The notes under the pieces: generated by a model
What the model was told of the DNA's origin: nothing
The model's input: the letters and a program-made list of their open reading frames with translations, nothing else
Database searches by the model: none
Position numbers and translations under genes: made by a program
Shown: positions 1 to 10,217 of the stretch, piece after piece
Layout of the letters: each line of letters starts with the position of its first letter
Position numbering within the stretch: the stretch's first letter is position 1
Assembly (NCBI GenBank): GCA_035578175.1
Contig: JAQMRL010000004.1
Span: 40,195,401 to 40,259,400 of the forward strand
Direction of reading: 5' to 3'
DNA from: Catonia carolina
Lineage: Eukaryota > Arthropoda > Insecta > Hemiptera > Achilidae
Length of the DNA stretch: 64,000 bases

Positions 1-1973
1 TCCACTCCGAGTTGAATCAATTTTATTGTTAATCTTATAATCTTAAAACAGTTATGGATACGGCATAAACGTAAATGTAAAGTGAAATGAGTAAAGAAAT
101 GATTAAGTAGGAGATGCCTACTCTGACGATTTGTGAGAGAGTTAGATCGATTTACCGTGTTAATTATAAAGTTTTTTATTGCCTTTAAAAAGGGCAAAAC
201 AACCATTTTAATGACAAGAAATTATTGCAGTAATTTTAACGAATGCAGATTTTGCAATCATTATTTTCCTTAAGTTTATTTATTTTATTTGAATTAAAAA
301 TCAATTTTATTTATTTCTTTATTATTTATAACAATATTAGAATGATTTAATGTCAGATAATTATAGGTTTGTTCAGTCAATCGTTGGTGGTTTTTCTTCC
401 TTTTTATTGAACGTAAATATTTTTTATTACTCACCTGGAAACCTGACCGTAATGTGTTGTTCATTCATTAATAAAATGGCTTAAAATTGCCTGGTTTCAT
501 CATCCGGAAATGTGATGCGTACTATTCAAGATTACTAAGTTATTTACACATTTGCTCATTCATTAGTAAATTCGTTGAACCTGAAAATTTCCACCGGAAG
601 GTTGACTGTAGTACATATTGGCTTTGTCACCTCATTTTAATAATAACTTATTGTTTTCTAGATTTTTTTTGTCTTGATAGATACCGTTTTTCATATGAAT
701 TGATTATACTCCTGCTTTCTCATAGGAATCTCAACATCTGTACTTTTTCTTCCGTTTACATTAATTTATAAAAAATTCCATTGCTTTTTAACAAATTTCT
801 TGATATTTCTGTGGATCATTTCCTTGTTGTTTCTCTTCTACATTTTAAATTACTGGGACGGCAAACAGCATTAATTTTCTACCTAATCTTTTGGCAATAC
901 TGCATTTCCTTTGTTTGCTATTTTGATTCTTCATCATCATCATTTATGATAGATAGTAAAAAATAAACAAAAAACCTGTTATAGTCATAGAAAGTAATAT
1001 AGGTGCACTATATCAAGTCAAATTTTGGAATAAGGAATGGAAAATGCTCGCAAAAACAGAAGCTGGCTAGATATTCGTTTGGAGTGTTCAATGGATGCTT
1101 CAAAAGTTGTAGAATTCTTTAAATTATCTTTATTTTTTGTTTTGTGCCCTTTTGCTCTAAGATTCATGAGTAATTTGAAAAAATTAATTTTAAACCTAGA
1201 GAAGATACCCCACGAATTTTCCCATTGGTGACCTTAATGAACCCACCAAATATAGCAAATGAGAGAAATTTCAATCAAACTCGACAAAACTGTATTTCAG
1301 AAAACTAATTTTTGAATTTTTGCATGGGAGTAAATTACCCATAATTTTGGAGCTATGTAGCTAATTCAAAAAGTCCCTTTGAAGTTGTGTGAGAAAAACT
1401 TAATTTTAAAATTTCAGCTTAATCGGTCAAGTAGTTTTGTTCCAGTATAAATAACACATATACATCTTTCTAAAAACCATTTTTTTGCTTCAGGGGTTAC
1501 TAAATTTTGTTCTATCGCAATACTTCATCACTGTACACTATAGACAGAGCGCGACCAAGTAAAATAACTGTAGATGAACATCTGAAATCATATTATTTTA
1601 TAGGAATCAATGTAGTTAGGGCTTACTCATGTGTTTTCCATATTTAACACTAACACCTAATAATTGTGTCAAATATTCCAGTTGGTTTATGACAAGGAAA
1701 TAAAAACTGATAAATTAGTAACTATGTTGCGTATTTTATTACAAATATTATGATTGTCTAAATTTCAAAGAATTCATAGTCACGACTGAAAAAGTTATGT
1801 AGTTATTACTTTAGTTAAGATATTACAAAAGGTCTTTTTGTAAGGCTGAAAATCCTGGTTCCATTCCCTGGTGTGGTCAAGAAATTACTGTTGCATTGAT
1901 CCTACATTAAAATGTTCTAAATTTAAGTTTTAACGGCATTGATCTTATTGTTTTAACAAAACAAAATATACTC
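1..1973. other. AT-rich sequence, no recognised feature
   Basis: About 2 kb of AT-rich DNA. The open frames are short (under 100 codons), lack recognisable motifs and are rich in Phe/Leu/Ile/Ser, as expected by chance at this base composition. I see no tandem repeat, terminal inverted repeat or RNA gene. A phrase near 1417-1460 reads like old repeat debris but cannot be assigned. Confidence 0.5.
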
Positions 1974-2180
1974 GACTTCCGGTTTTGGGCCACTTCCGGT
2001 CAAAACCGGATTCAAACGGAATGATTTCTGTATCTACTCTTTAAGAGAAATCGAATGGCTTAATTATTGTTTTCAAATTCCAACTTTGATTTCTTAAATT
2101 CTGGTTTTGGGCCACTTCCGGTCGAACCCGGAACTTCAAACCCAATTTAGGCGCACTTACTTTTTGTGTAGATTGCGAAT
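1974..2180 (+). repeat. GC-richer monomers upstream of Jockey-A
   Basis: Two diverged copies of a unit containing CTTCCGGT and AAACCGG blocks start near 1976 and 2101, about 125 bp apart. A third copy lies just past the 3' end of Jockey-A at 6900-6977. The 2101 and 6900 copies share a block from the ACTTCAAACC motif to TTTTGTGTAGATT. They could be 5'UTR promoter monomers of the Jockey element, or a host repeat array into which it inserted. The sequence alone does not decide. Confidence 0.5.
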
Positions 2181-2481
2181 CCGAAAACCGTTCGTTCCTA
2201 TCTCTTGTAATTTCTAACTTTAATTTTTTCAATATGGCTGGCGAACAGCTGTGTTTAGTGATTGAATGAAACACGAAGATTTTTTACTCTTGATTTTCAA
2301 AAGAACTATTGGTGAAAAACGTATTTAACACTGTAATATTGTGATTGGTAATAATAATAATATCTGTTGTGAGTATAAATTTTATAATATTTTATAGACA
2401 GCTATTTTTTTTTAAAGTTTTTGATTTTATTTAAGCTGTTATGGTTTACGTAACCTATACGAGGTTTGGTATTTAGTTGCC

Positions 2482-4017
2482 ATGGCTACCAATTTCAGTA
2501 GTCAGTGTACTGGAAACGGTAACGCAACTACGCCTCGTTCTAGCGATCTAGCAGGCTCTGGTAGTACAGATGTCGGAACAACAGCTGTTTTAGAATATTT
2601 AAAGGTATTAGACGACTTGGAGCATAGACAGTCAACTAATGGAATTACTTTTTCTTCTTTGACGAAGAAGAAACGTATCAAAGAATCTAAACGTGCTTAT
2701 AATCATGTCGATACCAACGATGTGGATAAAAATGTTCTTCCTGATAATTCAAAAAAATTTAAAAGAACTTTAAAACCTAACTTCAATAAAAACCAGACTA
2801 AGATAAACTCTAAACAATTTGTAACGATTACAAATATGTTTGACTGCTTATCTTCTAGTGACGAAGAAGTCATGGAAGATAAAGATATAGAAGATACCGA
2901 AGAAACCCAAATTGAAAACGTTTTAGAAAAACCGAAACCTCTTTTTATAAATTTTGTGAACATAAATGATATTTTAGGAATTGTAGACAAGGTTGCTAAA
3001 GGACAATATTATTACAAATTAGAAAATACAAATCAAATTAAATTAACTCCTAAAACTACTAAATTATATTCAGTTATAGCTAAACTATTGGAATCCCGTA
3101 ATATAAGCTTTCACACGTACCAATTGACACAAAACAGGTGTTTCCGAGTTGTACTCAAAGGGATGCACCACACAGCATGTCTTGATGACGTGAAAACCGA
3201 ATTAGAGGAAAAGGACCATGTAGTTTTACGAATTCATAACATAAAACACAGGATCTCAAAAGAGCCACTAAATATGTTTTTTGTTGATATACAGCGAAAA
3301 GATAATAACAAAGATATATATCAGATTCAATATTTGCTAAATGCCAAAATTTCTTTTGAAGTCCCCCACACTAAGAAAGATGTGGTACAATGCCTAAGAT
3401 GCCAGCGGTATGGTCACTCTCGGGCGTATTGCAGACACCCCTTCCGTTGTGTTAAGTGTACTGAAGAACATCCGACGATTGAATGTAAAAAAACAGATCG
3501 CAAAACACCAGCAAAATGTGTTTTGTGCGGAGGATCCCATCCAGCAAACTATAAAGGGTGCTCTGTATATAAGGATATGCAGAAAAGAAAATATCCTCAG
3601 GTTCGGCCAAAAATAAATCCTTCTCAACAGCAAATTAATCAACCTCATCTTAAAACTCCTACGGCAATATCGACTGCTTCACCGCGTGATCCGCGCATTA
3701 TAAACGGCTCACTACAAACGTACGCACAGGTGGCTTCTAAAGTGCATACAACTCAGCACTATGTAGATAATAGCGTCACTAATAATCGTGTACTGAATCC
3801 TCATCCGTACTCAGAAGGAAATCGTATAACATATTCAACACAGTCACCTCCAGTACTAATGCATACAATTCCTGAAAATGAAACAAGCGTAGGCAGTCAA
3901 ACCCTCAGCAGATTGGAACAGCTGATCTCGAGGCAGCTAGAATGTCAGGCTAAATTATATGACGACATTAAGATCATACTAAATATGATGTCTACCCTTA
4001 TAGCAAAATTGTCATAA
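2482..4017 (+). CDS. Jockey-A ORF1, gag-like nucleic-acid-binding protein
   Basis: 511 aa, starting at an ATG in a strong context (TTGCCATGG). Such ORF1 proteins bind the element RNA and form the retrotransposition particle. The N-terminal 150 residues are polar with an acidic stretch (SSDEEVMEDKDIED). A PRE_C2HC-like region begins near residue 210 (FHTYQLTQ, FRVVLKGMHH). Three zinc knuckles follow between about residues 304 and 361: CLRCQRYGHSRAYC (CX2CX4HX4C), CVKCTEEHPTIEC (CX2CX3HX4C) and CVLCGGSHPANYKGC (CX2CX3HX6C), the usual Jockey/I spacing. The C-terminus is Gln/Pro/Ser-rich with a short hydrophobic end. The TAA stop overlaps the ATG of ORF2. The same domain order is seen in Jockey-B ORF1 at 21435-22793, supporting it as a real gene. 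Confidence 0.9.
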   Translation: MATNFSSQCTGNGNATTPRSSDLAGSGSTDVGTTAVLEYLKVLDDLEHRQSTNGITFSSLTKKKRIKESKRAYNHVDTNDVDKNVLPDNSKKFKRTLKPNFNKNQTKINSKQFVTITNMFDCLSSSDEEVMEDKDIEDTEETQIENVLEKPKPLFINFVNINDILGIVDKVAKGQYYYKLENTNQIKLTPKTTKLYSVIAKLLESRNISFHTYQLTQNRCFRVVLKGMHHTACLDDVKTELEEKDHVVLRIHNIKHRISKEPLNMFFVDIQRKDNNKDIYQIQYLLNAKISFEVPHTKKDVVQCLRCQRYGHSRAYCRHPFRCVKCTEEHPTIECKKTDRKTPAKCVLCGGSHPANYKGCSVYKDMQKRKYPQVRPKINPSQQQINQPHLKTPTAISTASPRDPRIINGSLQTYAQVASKVHTTQHYVDNSVTNNRVLNPHPYSEGNRITYSTQSPPVLMHTIPENETSVGSQTLSRLEQLISRQLECQAKLYDDIKIILNMMSTLIAKLS

Positions 4018-4019
4018 TG
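4015..4019 (+). promoter_or_regulatory. UAAUG stop/start overlap coupling ORF1 and ORF2
   Basis: The ORF1 stop (TAA, 4015-4017) shares its last A with the ORF2 start (ATG, 4017-4019). This pentamer is the reinitiation signal known from SART1. No other start in the ORF2 frame lies before the endonuclease motif. Confidence 0.7.
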
Positions 4020-6698
4020 GTAAGACTTCTTAGAATAGCTCTATGGAATGCTAACGGCTTGGCCCAACATAGCCAAGAAATCAAGTCTTTTATCATTTTT
4101 CAGAAACTGGACATTTTACTTATATCAGAAACTCACTTCAAAGATACAAATACGTTCAGAATGACAGGATACACGACATACCAAACAAACAGCCCTGATG
4201 GTAGAGCTCATGGGGGCTCCGGATTAATAATAAAAAATACCATCGCCCATTATCAATTACCAGCGTACCAAACTGAACGCATTCAAGCCACAAGTGTGTC
4301 AATAACAGATAATTTTGGACCATTAAACGTATCAGCAGCATACTTTCCTCCAAGGTACACGCTAAGGAAAGAGGACTTCACACAATTTTTCAAATCACTG
4401 GGAAGGCGTTTTATAATAGGTGCCGATTTTAACGCAAAACATCAGCGTTGGGGGTCTCGAATAACTTCCCCGAGAGGTCGTCTGTTAATGCAAGTCATCG
4501 ATCAAACACAATTATCTTATATTTCTTCAAATGAACCTACATATTGGCCTACTGATACTAGACGACTTCCAGACGTCATAGATTTCTTTATTAAAAAGGG
4601 AGTTCCTGACGCACACGTAAAAATAGAGTCTTGCTTTGACTTGTCGTCAGACCACTCACCTGTAATATTATCAATTGCATCCATTTTTAATAAATCACAG
4701 TTGCCTAAACATTTGACAAATTCATATACAAACTGGGACTATTTTAGGCAACGATTAGACTACAAAATTACCTGTGATATTCCTTTAAAAAATGAAAATG
4801 ATATAGACAAGGCTGTTCATTACCTAACCGAAACAATCCAGGAAGCAGCCAAATTGTCAACTCCGGACAAGACAACTAATTACGACAATACGGACGTCTA
4901 TCAACCTTTGAACATTAAAATTTCTATTAACGAAAAAAGGAGACTAAGGCGAGTATGGCAAACTACAAGAAACCCAGTAGATAAAAGGAATTACAATAAT
5001 GCAGCCAGGAATCTGAAGCGTTTGTTGCAGGAATATAGTAATGAATCATTACAAGATTATTTAAAGCAATTAGGTCCTAATTATAATACAAATTTTTCCC
5101 TTTGGAAACCTTTGCGACGGATTAAAAGACCCAATCACACCATTCCACCGTTTCGACTACCGAACGGCAACTGGGTAAAGAGCAACAAAGAAAAAGCAGA
5201 AGCTTTTGCTAGTCATCTTGAAAGTGTTTTCACTCCTTTTCCCTCAGATTCAATTGATGAAGAGGAAATTAACGAATTGTTAGAATCTCCATTTCAAATG
5301 GCAATGCCTCTTAAATTATTCTCCATAAATGAAGTCAAGGAAATTATACAAAAAAATATTTGTTCAAGAAAGTCGCCGGGGCACGACTCAATCACAGGAG
5401 AAATTCTAAAAGAATTGCCACAAAAAACTCTGAGACTAATAACAATCATTTTTAATGCTATGCTTCGTATTGAATACTATCCTAAACAGTGGAAAATAGC
5501 AGAAATTGTGCTCATCCCTAAACCAGGTAAACCACCTAACGAAATAAAGTCATACAGGCCAATAAGTTTGTTGCCAGTGTTGTCTAAAGTGTTTGAAAAA
5601 CTTATTCTAAAAAGATTGATACCTGTACTCGAACAAAGTGTTGTAATACCAGATTACCAGTTCGGTTTTCGAGCGGGGCATAGTACGATCGAGCAAATCC
5701 ACAGAGTAGCTGCTAAAATTCAAAAGGCTTTCGAAGAAAAAGAATTTTGCTCAGTAGTCTTTATTGATGTCTGTCAAGCTTATGACAAGGTTTGGCACCT
5801 TGGTCTGCTTTTCAAGCTCAAAAGGCACCTACCTCATCAAATTTTCAATTTATTTACATCCTTTTTAGAAGACAGGTATTTCAAGGTTAAATTACAAGCA
5901 GACTCATCACAATTATTTCCTATCCATGCGGGAGTTCCTCAAGGTAGTGTGTTGTCACCTTTCCTGTATTGTATATATACTTCTGACATGCCTGTTTCGG
6001 AAAACACCACATTAGCAGCTTTTGCTGACGATGTTGCAATCCAAGCTGTACATAGCAAACCACATACTGCTTCAAAATATCTGCAAGAACATCTACACAA
6101 CATAGAGAGCTGGCAAAAAAAGTGGCGGATAAAGTCTAACGAAGAGAAAAGTGTTCAAGTGACATTCACACTAAAAAAAGACACGTGTCCACCTGTTAAA
6201 CTAAACAATAAAACACTACCACAATCAGATACAGCAAGATACCTCGGAATGCATCTAGATCGTCGACTAACTTGGAAAACACACATCTGGAATAAGAGGA
6301 AACAACTAAATTACAAATTTTATAAACTTTATTGGATGTTACACAAAAATTCTAAATTATCGTTAACGAACAAACTAACAATTTACAAGACTATTCTGAA
6401 ACCAATTTGGACTTACGGGATTCAACTTTGGGGAACGGCGACAAAGTCAAGCGTTGCCATAATTCAACGTTTTCAAACAAAATTTCTCCGGACTATCACA
6501 GACTCTCCGTGGTATGTCACCAACAGGATCATTCAACGAGACTTGAACATACCAACCATCACGGATGAAATCTCAAGATTTTCTTCGAGGTATCATACAA
6601 GACTTAATAGCCACACAAATTATTTAGCGGTGAACCTCCTCGACAACAGTGAAGAAATTCGACGTTTACAAAGACTTCACACGACAGACTTGTTTTAA
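4017..6698 (+). CDS. Jockey-A ORF2, endonuclease-reverse transcriptase
   Basis: 893 aa polyprotein that would nick target DNA and copy the element RNA from the nick. The N-terminal APE-type endonuclease shows LWNANGL (about residue 9), LLISETHF (E38), GADFNAKHQRWGS (about 136) and SSDHSP (about 210). The RT domain shows YRPISLLP, QFGFRAGHST, FIDVCQAYDKVWH (first catalytic Asp near 584), AGVPQGSVLSP and AAFADDVA (Asp pair near 671-672). The C-terminal region carries RLTWKTHI and IWTYGIQLWG, which recur in relics across the window. All catalytic motifs are present and no stop or frameshift is visible. The start is the ATG at 4017-4019 inside the TAATG overlap, which suggests termination-reinitiation on a dicistronic RNA as described for the Bombyx SART1 LINE. 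AFADD replaces the more usual YADD. Confidence 0.92.
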   Translation: MVRLLRIALWNANGLAQHSQEIKSFIIFQKLDILLISETHFKDTNTFRMTGYTTYQTNSPDGRAHGGSGLIIKNTIAHYQLPAYQTERIQATSVSITDNFGPLNVSAAYFPPRYTLRKEDFTQFFKSLGRRFIIGADFNAKHQRWGSRITSPRGRLLMQVIDQTQLSYISSNEPTYWPTDTRRLPDVIDFFIKKGVPDAHVKIESCFDLSSDHSPVILSIASIFNKSQLPKHLTNSYTNWDYFRQRLDYKITCDIPLKNENDIDKAVHYLTETIQEAAKLSTPDKTTNYDNTDVYQPLNIKISINEKRRLRRVWQTTRNPVDKRNYNNAARNLKRLLQEYSNESLQDYLKQLGPNYNTNFSLWKPLRRIKRPNHTIPPFRLPNGNWVKSNKEKAEAFASHLESVFTPFPSDSIDEEEINELLESPFQMAMPLKLFSINEVKEIIQKNICSRKSPGHDSITGEILKELPQKTLRLITIIFNAMLRIEYYPKQWKIAEIVLIPKPGKPPNEIKSYRPISLLPVLSKVFEKLILKRLIPVLEQSVVIPDYQFGFRAGHSTIEQIHRVAAKIQKAFEEKEFCSVVFIDVCQAYDKVWHLGLLFKLKRHLPHQIFNLFTSFLEDRYFKVKLQADSSQLFPIHAGVPQGSVLSPFLYCIYTSDMPVSENTTLAAFADDVAIQAVHSKPHTASKYLQEHLHNIESWQKKWRIKSNEEKSVQVTFTLKKDTCPPVKLNNKTLPQSDTARYLGMHLDRRLTWKTHIWNKRKQLNYKFYKLYWMLHKNSKLSLTNKLTIYKTILKPIWTYGIQLWGTATKSSVAIIQRFQTKFLRTITDSPWYVTNRIIQRDLNIPTITDEISRFSSRYHTRLNSHTNYLAVNLLDNSEEIRRLQRLHTTDLF

Positions 6699-6780
6699 AA
6701 CACAACCAACGTAACTATATTCATTGTAAAAAAAAAACTCTTTTTTTTTTAAAGTGATTATATATTTTATTTTGTAAAAT

Positions 6781-6806
6781 GGAGAAGAACTAATGAGTTC
6801 TTCTTC
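6781..6806 (+). other. 3'UTR hairpin of Jockey-A
   Basis: AGAAGAACT (6783-6791) pairs perfectly with AGTTCTTCT (6796-6804) around the loop AATG. The stem extends by a G-U and a G-C pair. Jockey-B has an unrelated 11-bp hairpin in its 3'UTR (25500-25530), so structure rather than sequence seems to be kept. Such stems can be RT recognition sites in stringent LINEs. Confidence 0.6.
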
Positions 6807-6843
6807 AACAAGCCAGTTTATAGACTCTACCACTCATCTATTC

Positions 6844-6864
6844 ATTGTTCCTTGCGAACAGATT
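6844..6864 (+). other. Terminal hairpin of Jockey-A shared with SINE1
   Basis: TGTTC (6846-6850) pairs with GAACA (6856-6860), flanked as ATTGTTC-N5-GAACAGATTG, about 20 nt before the A-run. The tRNA-derived SINE1 has ATTGTTC-N6-GAACAGATTG at the same place in its tail, and Jockey-B has a matching structure at 25565-25593. Confidence 0.6.
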
Positions 6865-6899
6865 GTAGATTAAGCAGTGTTTGAAAAAAAAAAAATTTT

Positions 6900-6977
6900 C
6901 ACTTCCGGTTGTGGTCCACAGTCGGTCAAAACCGGAACTTCAAACCTAATTTAGGCCCGCTACCTTTTGTGTAGATT
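6900..6977 (+). repeat. Third GC-richer monomer, 3' of Jockey-A
   Basis: Copy of the unit seen near 2101-2175, with the ACTTCAAACC and TTTTGTGTAGATT blocks. It starts just after the Jockey-A A-run and ends where an (AAC)-tailed repeat begins. Confidence 0.5.
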
Positions 6978-7125
6978 ATTGTTGTTTAGGTCAACAGCCG
7001 AAAGGCTGATTTGAACCTCTAGAAGTTTTACTAAGAAAACGAGGAGTGGGTGGTTTACATTTACCTTCCTCACTGAGTACAAAAATAACCTATGCTTATC
7101 AGCATGTCATGCTCTCCGAATTATT
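6978..7125 (-). repeat. (AAC)-tailed SINE-like repeat, copy A
   Basis: Minus-strand copy of the repeat ending in CCTCTAGAGG-GGTTCAAACC-AGCCTTTCGGCT-(AAC)n. Here only about 150 bp remain, from the tail (TTGTTGTTT on the plus strand) to the GCATAAGC region. See copies at 26366, 26795, 33430, 37102, 40925 and 50967. Confidence 0.7.
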
Positions 7126-7508
7126 TATTATTAAGTAATTACGTGTTTAATGCCCCATCTTAATTACATACATTACGTGTGATGGCATTACGTGTTTAAT
7201 GCCATCTTGATTGAGGAAACTACTCAGTGGCAAAGACTCGTCTCTTTATATAAGATCCCTGTTCCACCATCTTTTTAATACCCTTTGTGAATTTTGTGGT
7301 AGATGTGGGTGTGATATGATTTGTATCTCTGTGTTCGTATGTTTATTAATTTAGAAATTAATTTATTGGTTACAATAGTGTGAAATTTTGAATAGCGGAA
7401 TTTATCTGAACAACCTATAGTCCTTACCAGAGAATGTACTACTGAACAGTGTTTGTACCTCTGGATTCGTTTGATTTTTTTTAGTTTTTACGACCTCATA
7501 GTATCACT

Positions 7509-7882
7509 TTAGTCCAATTTTTGAGCCAGACCATTCTGTAATTGGTTCTTCTTATTCCCGAAGCGTATAAGTTTTTTTATCCTTGCTTCTTTTCTTTTTG
7601 CACACATCTTTTTGAGGCGTTCCGACCTTTGGAGTCTATCCTCGTCCGAATACACCCTGTTGGATTCCTTTGTAGTTCTAGGCTCAAATGTTATCATGTT
7701 AGTTTTAATTAGTTCGTCGTATTTTCCAGATTTTGTAATCATATCTTTTTTTAAGTTTTAAACTCTACCATGTTCTGTTGTACTTCCTTTCTCCATTTCG
7801 GTTTTGTTGTTCTTTCCCAGTAAAAGTTGTTTATTTGGTTAGCAAGTCTGGCGTTTTCTGCTCTAAGTAGGTGCCCCAAGAA
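7509..7882 (-). pseudogene. RTE-like LINE ORF, C-terminal relic
   Basis: Reading on the minus strand from 7882, the sequence encodes LGHLLRAENARLANQI and, after breaks, PKWRKEVQQNMVEF and SDEDRLQRSERLKKM. This is the pattern of the last part of RTE-like or related endonuclease-RT proteins (GHLLR, WxKEVxxDL, SERMK). The upstream RT and endonuclease are missing, which is the usual 5' truncation. Related relics lie at 32200, 35005 and 43850. Confidence 0.6.
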
Positions 7883-8185
7883 TGAAATTAATTAATTTAA
7901 AAATTCCGGGTTTAATTTCTAAATTAAAAAAACAATTAATTAAATATATGATTAAAAAATTTAAAATTAATTATACTGGCTACTCTTAGCTTATCTTGAG
8001 AGTGGTTTCTTTTTATAAATGTGGTAAATTCCTCAGATTGTATCTATTAGAGTTTATGGAAAGGGAAAAATAGGCCTGAAAAATGTAGGATATTCTGTTG
8101 GCTTATTTACTACTTAAAAATTATAGCCCGGCCCTAATAAAAAACATACGGGTTGTAGATAGAATCCTGTTATTAAAAGATTAAG

Positions 8186-8342
8186 TCCATGGATAGGAAC
8201 AAGTGAACGCGGACGCCCGTTGATGCGATGGACAGGTTGGTATCAAGAGAGTGGTATTATTAAATCTAAGACACAGCAAGAAAAGAACAAGAAAACTTGG
8301 AAAAATTTGTAGGAAGCTTATGTTCAGTTATGAACCAATGGG
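8186..8342 (+). pseudogene. LINE ORF C-terminal scrap
   Basis: The plus strand encodes PWIGTSERGRPLMRWTGW and then WKNL-EAYVQ. This resembles the GRPxxRW...W..L.EAYVQ ending of RTE/CR1-like LINE proteins. Only about 50 codons remain, with stops. Confidence 0.45.
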
Positions 8343-9483
8343 ATGTAAAAATAAAACACTTAAAAATGTACAGCAATACTTAGTAAAATTTCTGTGAATA
8401 TTTGTAACAACCTACAGTCCTAAAAGGAGAACTTACCACTAGATACCGATTTACCTGCCAGTAAAATTCCCCACTGTTTGTTAAATAACTTACAGTCACG
8501 TAAGAAAATTGTACTGCTCAGTAAATAGCTCTAAAATCGTACCTAAAATTAAAGATAAAAATATAATCCCAAACTACACTAACCAAACTAACCTAGCAAA
8601 ATGGTAAACTCGCTATAAATTATTAAATAGCATTGATTGGGTGAGCAACTTGTGTGGTGACAAGCTGGCAGTCACAATATTGCACAAAACAATATTGAGT
8701 GCATCTGTTAAAATTACACCAAAAAATCTAACGATTTAATTATTCTGATTATTAAGTAAATGATTTTATTACAGACCATTTGAACAGCTTGAGCTCAACA
8801 ATTGAAAGGAAGTTTCAGCTAGCTGACTTGTCTGGATTGGCACGAACGCCGTAAACAGTTTGTAAAATAAAAATCTTTGTTATAACATTATTATTTATGA
8901 TTTAAACATGAACATTTAAACCGTTAACATAGCAATAATTTCAATTTATCCGGAACATAGAAATTAATATTCTATGCGTGTAACTACCGTTATTTTTTAT
9001 AGGTTATGTGTGAGTAATGAAATTTAATTAATAAACTGTACTGTATTAAAATGGAATAGAATTGTCTATTTTTATAAGGTTCATCACTCTTTCTTGTCCC
9101 TCTTTTACTAACAGGTGGTTAAATTTGGTAGGGATATAAATGACAACAATATCAACTCTATTTCTCTACTCTAGTCACGTTTGTAAGTCAGGTCGTGTTA
9201 ACAGTTTTATTTCTTTTATACTTATATTTTTATCTTTACTTATTAAAGAATTAATGTGATAGAATATTATACGAATTATGGCAAATCTTTAACCTTTATT
9301 ATTACTGCAAATTTTATTTCATAAGTGTATATAGTTCATTAAGTCTTTTCAGTCTAGATTACTGCAATTTGTACTGGACCCTCTTTGCTAGGTAAAAAAC
9401 ACAATGCTTCACAACTACCTAAACGTTCGGACTTTTCCGTGTATCAATTTTAGTGGAAATACCGGGAAAAAAAATTATTATTA
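8343..9483. other. No recognised feature
   Basis: AT-rich sequence without long ORFs, clear repeats or RNA genes. Confidence 0.5.
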
Positions 9484-10217
9484 TACTTTCTCTTGCCTAT
9501 ATGAATATATAGGAAGGAAAGTATTGTTTTATGTCGATTTTTCAAAATAGAGTTTTCACCGGATCTACACGTTTTCAGACCCCGTGAACCTAAAAAAATA
9601 TGTTTTTAGCGATTTGTCTGTGCGTGTGTGTGAATAAAATATCTCAAGAACAGACCATCGTACGAACTTGAAACTTAAAACTTAAGTTCGATACCACTAG
9701 AGGACCCAACACGAACATTTTCATCAAAATCGCTCAACCGGAAGTAGTAGTTTATGCGTGGCATTTTTCACTTTTTATAATTTTCTCAAAAACGGCTCCT
9801 ACAATTTTTTAAAATCGCCTCATTTACTAAAATTTTTATGCTCTACAAAATAGAGTAGGCGCCATGTCTGCTGAAATTCTGGGGGAGGCTGTGCTCTCGT
9901 AGAAAAAGATGGTTTTCAAAGATTGCGGCTTTAATATGCATTTTAGAGGAAACTGTATTATCAAAGTTGTAGACATTAAAAAAAATCTACAACTTAATAT
10001 TTCAAACATTATTTTGTATAAAGCTTAGTTTAGAGGTGATTGGTGTTTCTGTTTCTTTTTTTAAATTGCGGCCTTAGTATGCATTTTATGACAAAAGTGT
10101 ACAACATAATTAAATTTATAAGAAATTAAAAAATGTACAAATTTATTTAAAGCATTTTTCTCTACAAAGTCTAGTTTAGCGTCAAAGAGTGATTTTCCGT
10201 ATTATTAAGCCAAACTA

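Larger units (their letters stand above)
2176..6896 (+). mobile_element. Jockey-type non-LTR retrotransposon (Jockey-A), apparently intact ORFs
   Basis: Two-ORF LINE: ORF1 (gag-like, 511 aa) and ORF2 (endonuclease plus reverse transcriptase, 893 aa) overlap by one base. They are followed by a roughly 190-bp 3'UTR ending in an A-run at 6884-6895. Both ORFs are open end to end, so this copy may be young. The 3'UTR holds two hairpins (6781-6806 and 6844-6864). The 5' boundary is not certain: monomers at 1974-2180 may belong to the element or flank it, and I could not identify a target duplication. Clade assignment rests on the YRPISLLP and FADD/YADD-type RT motifs, the three-knuckle ORF1 and the poly(A)-like tail. 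Confidence 0.85.
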
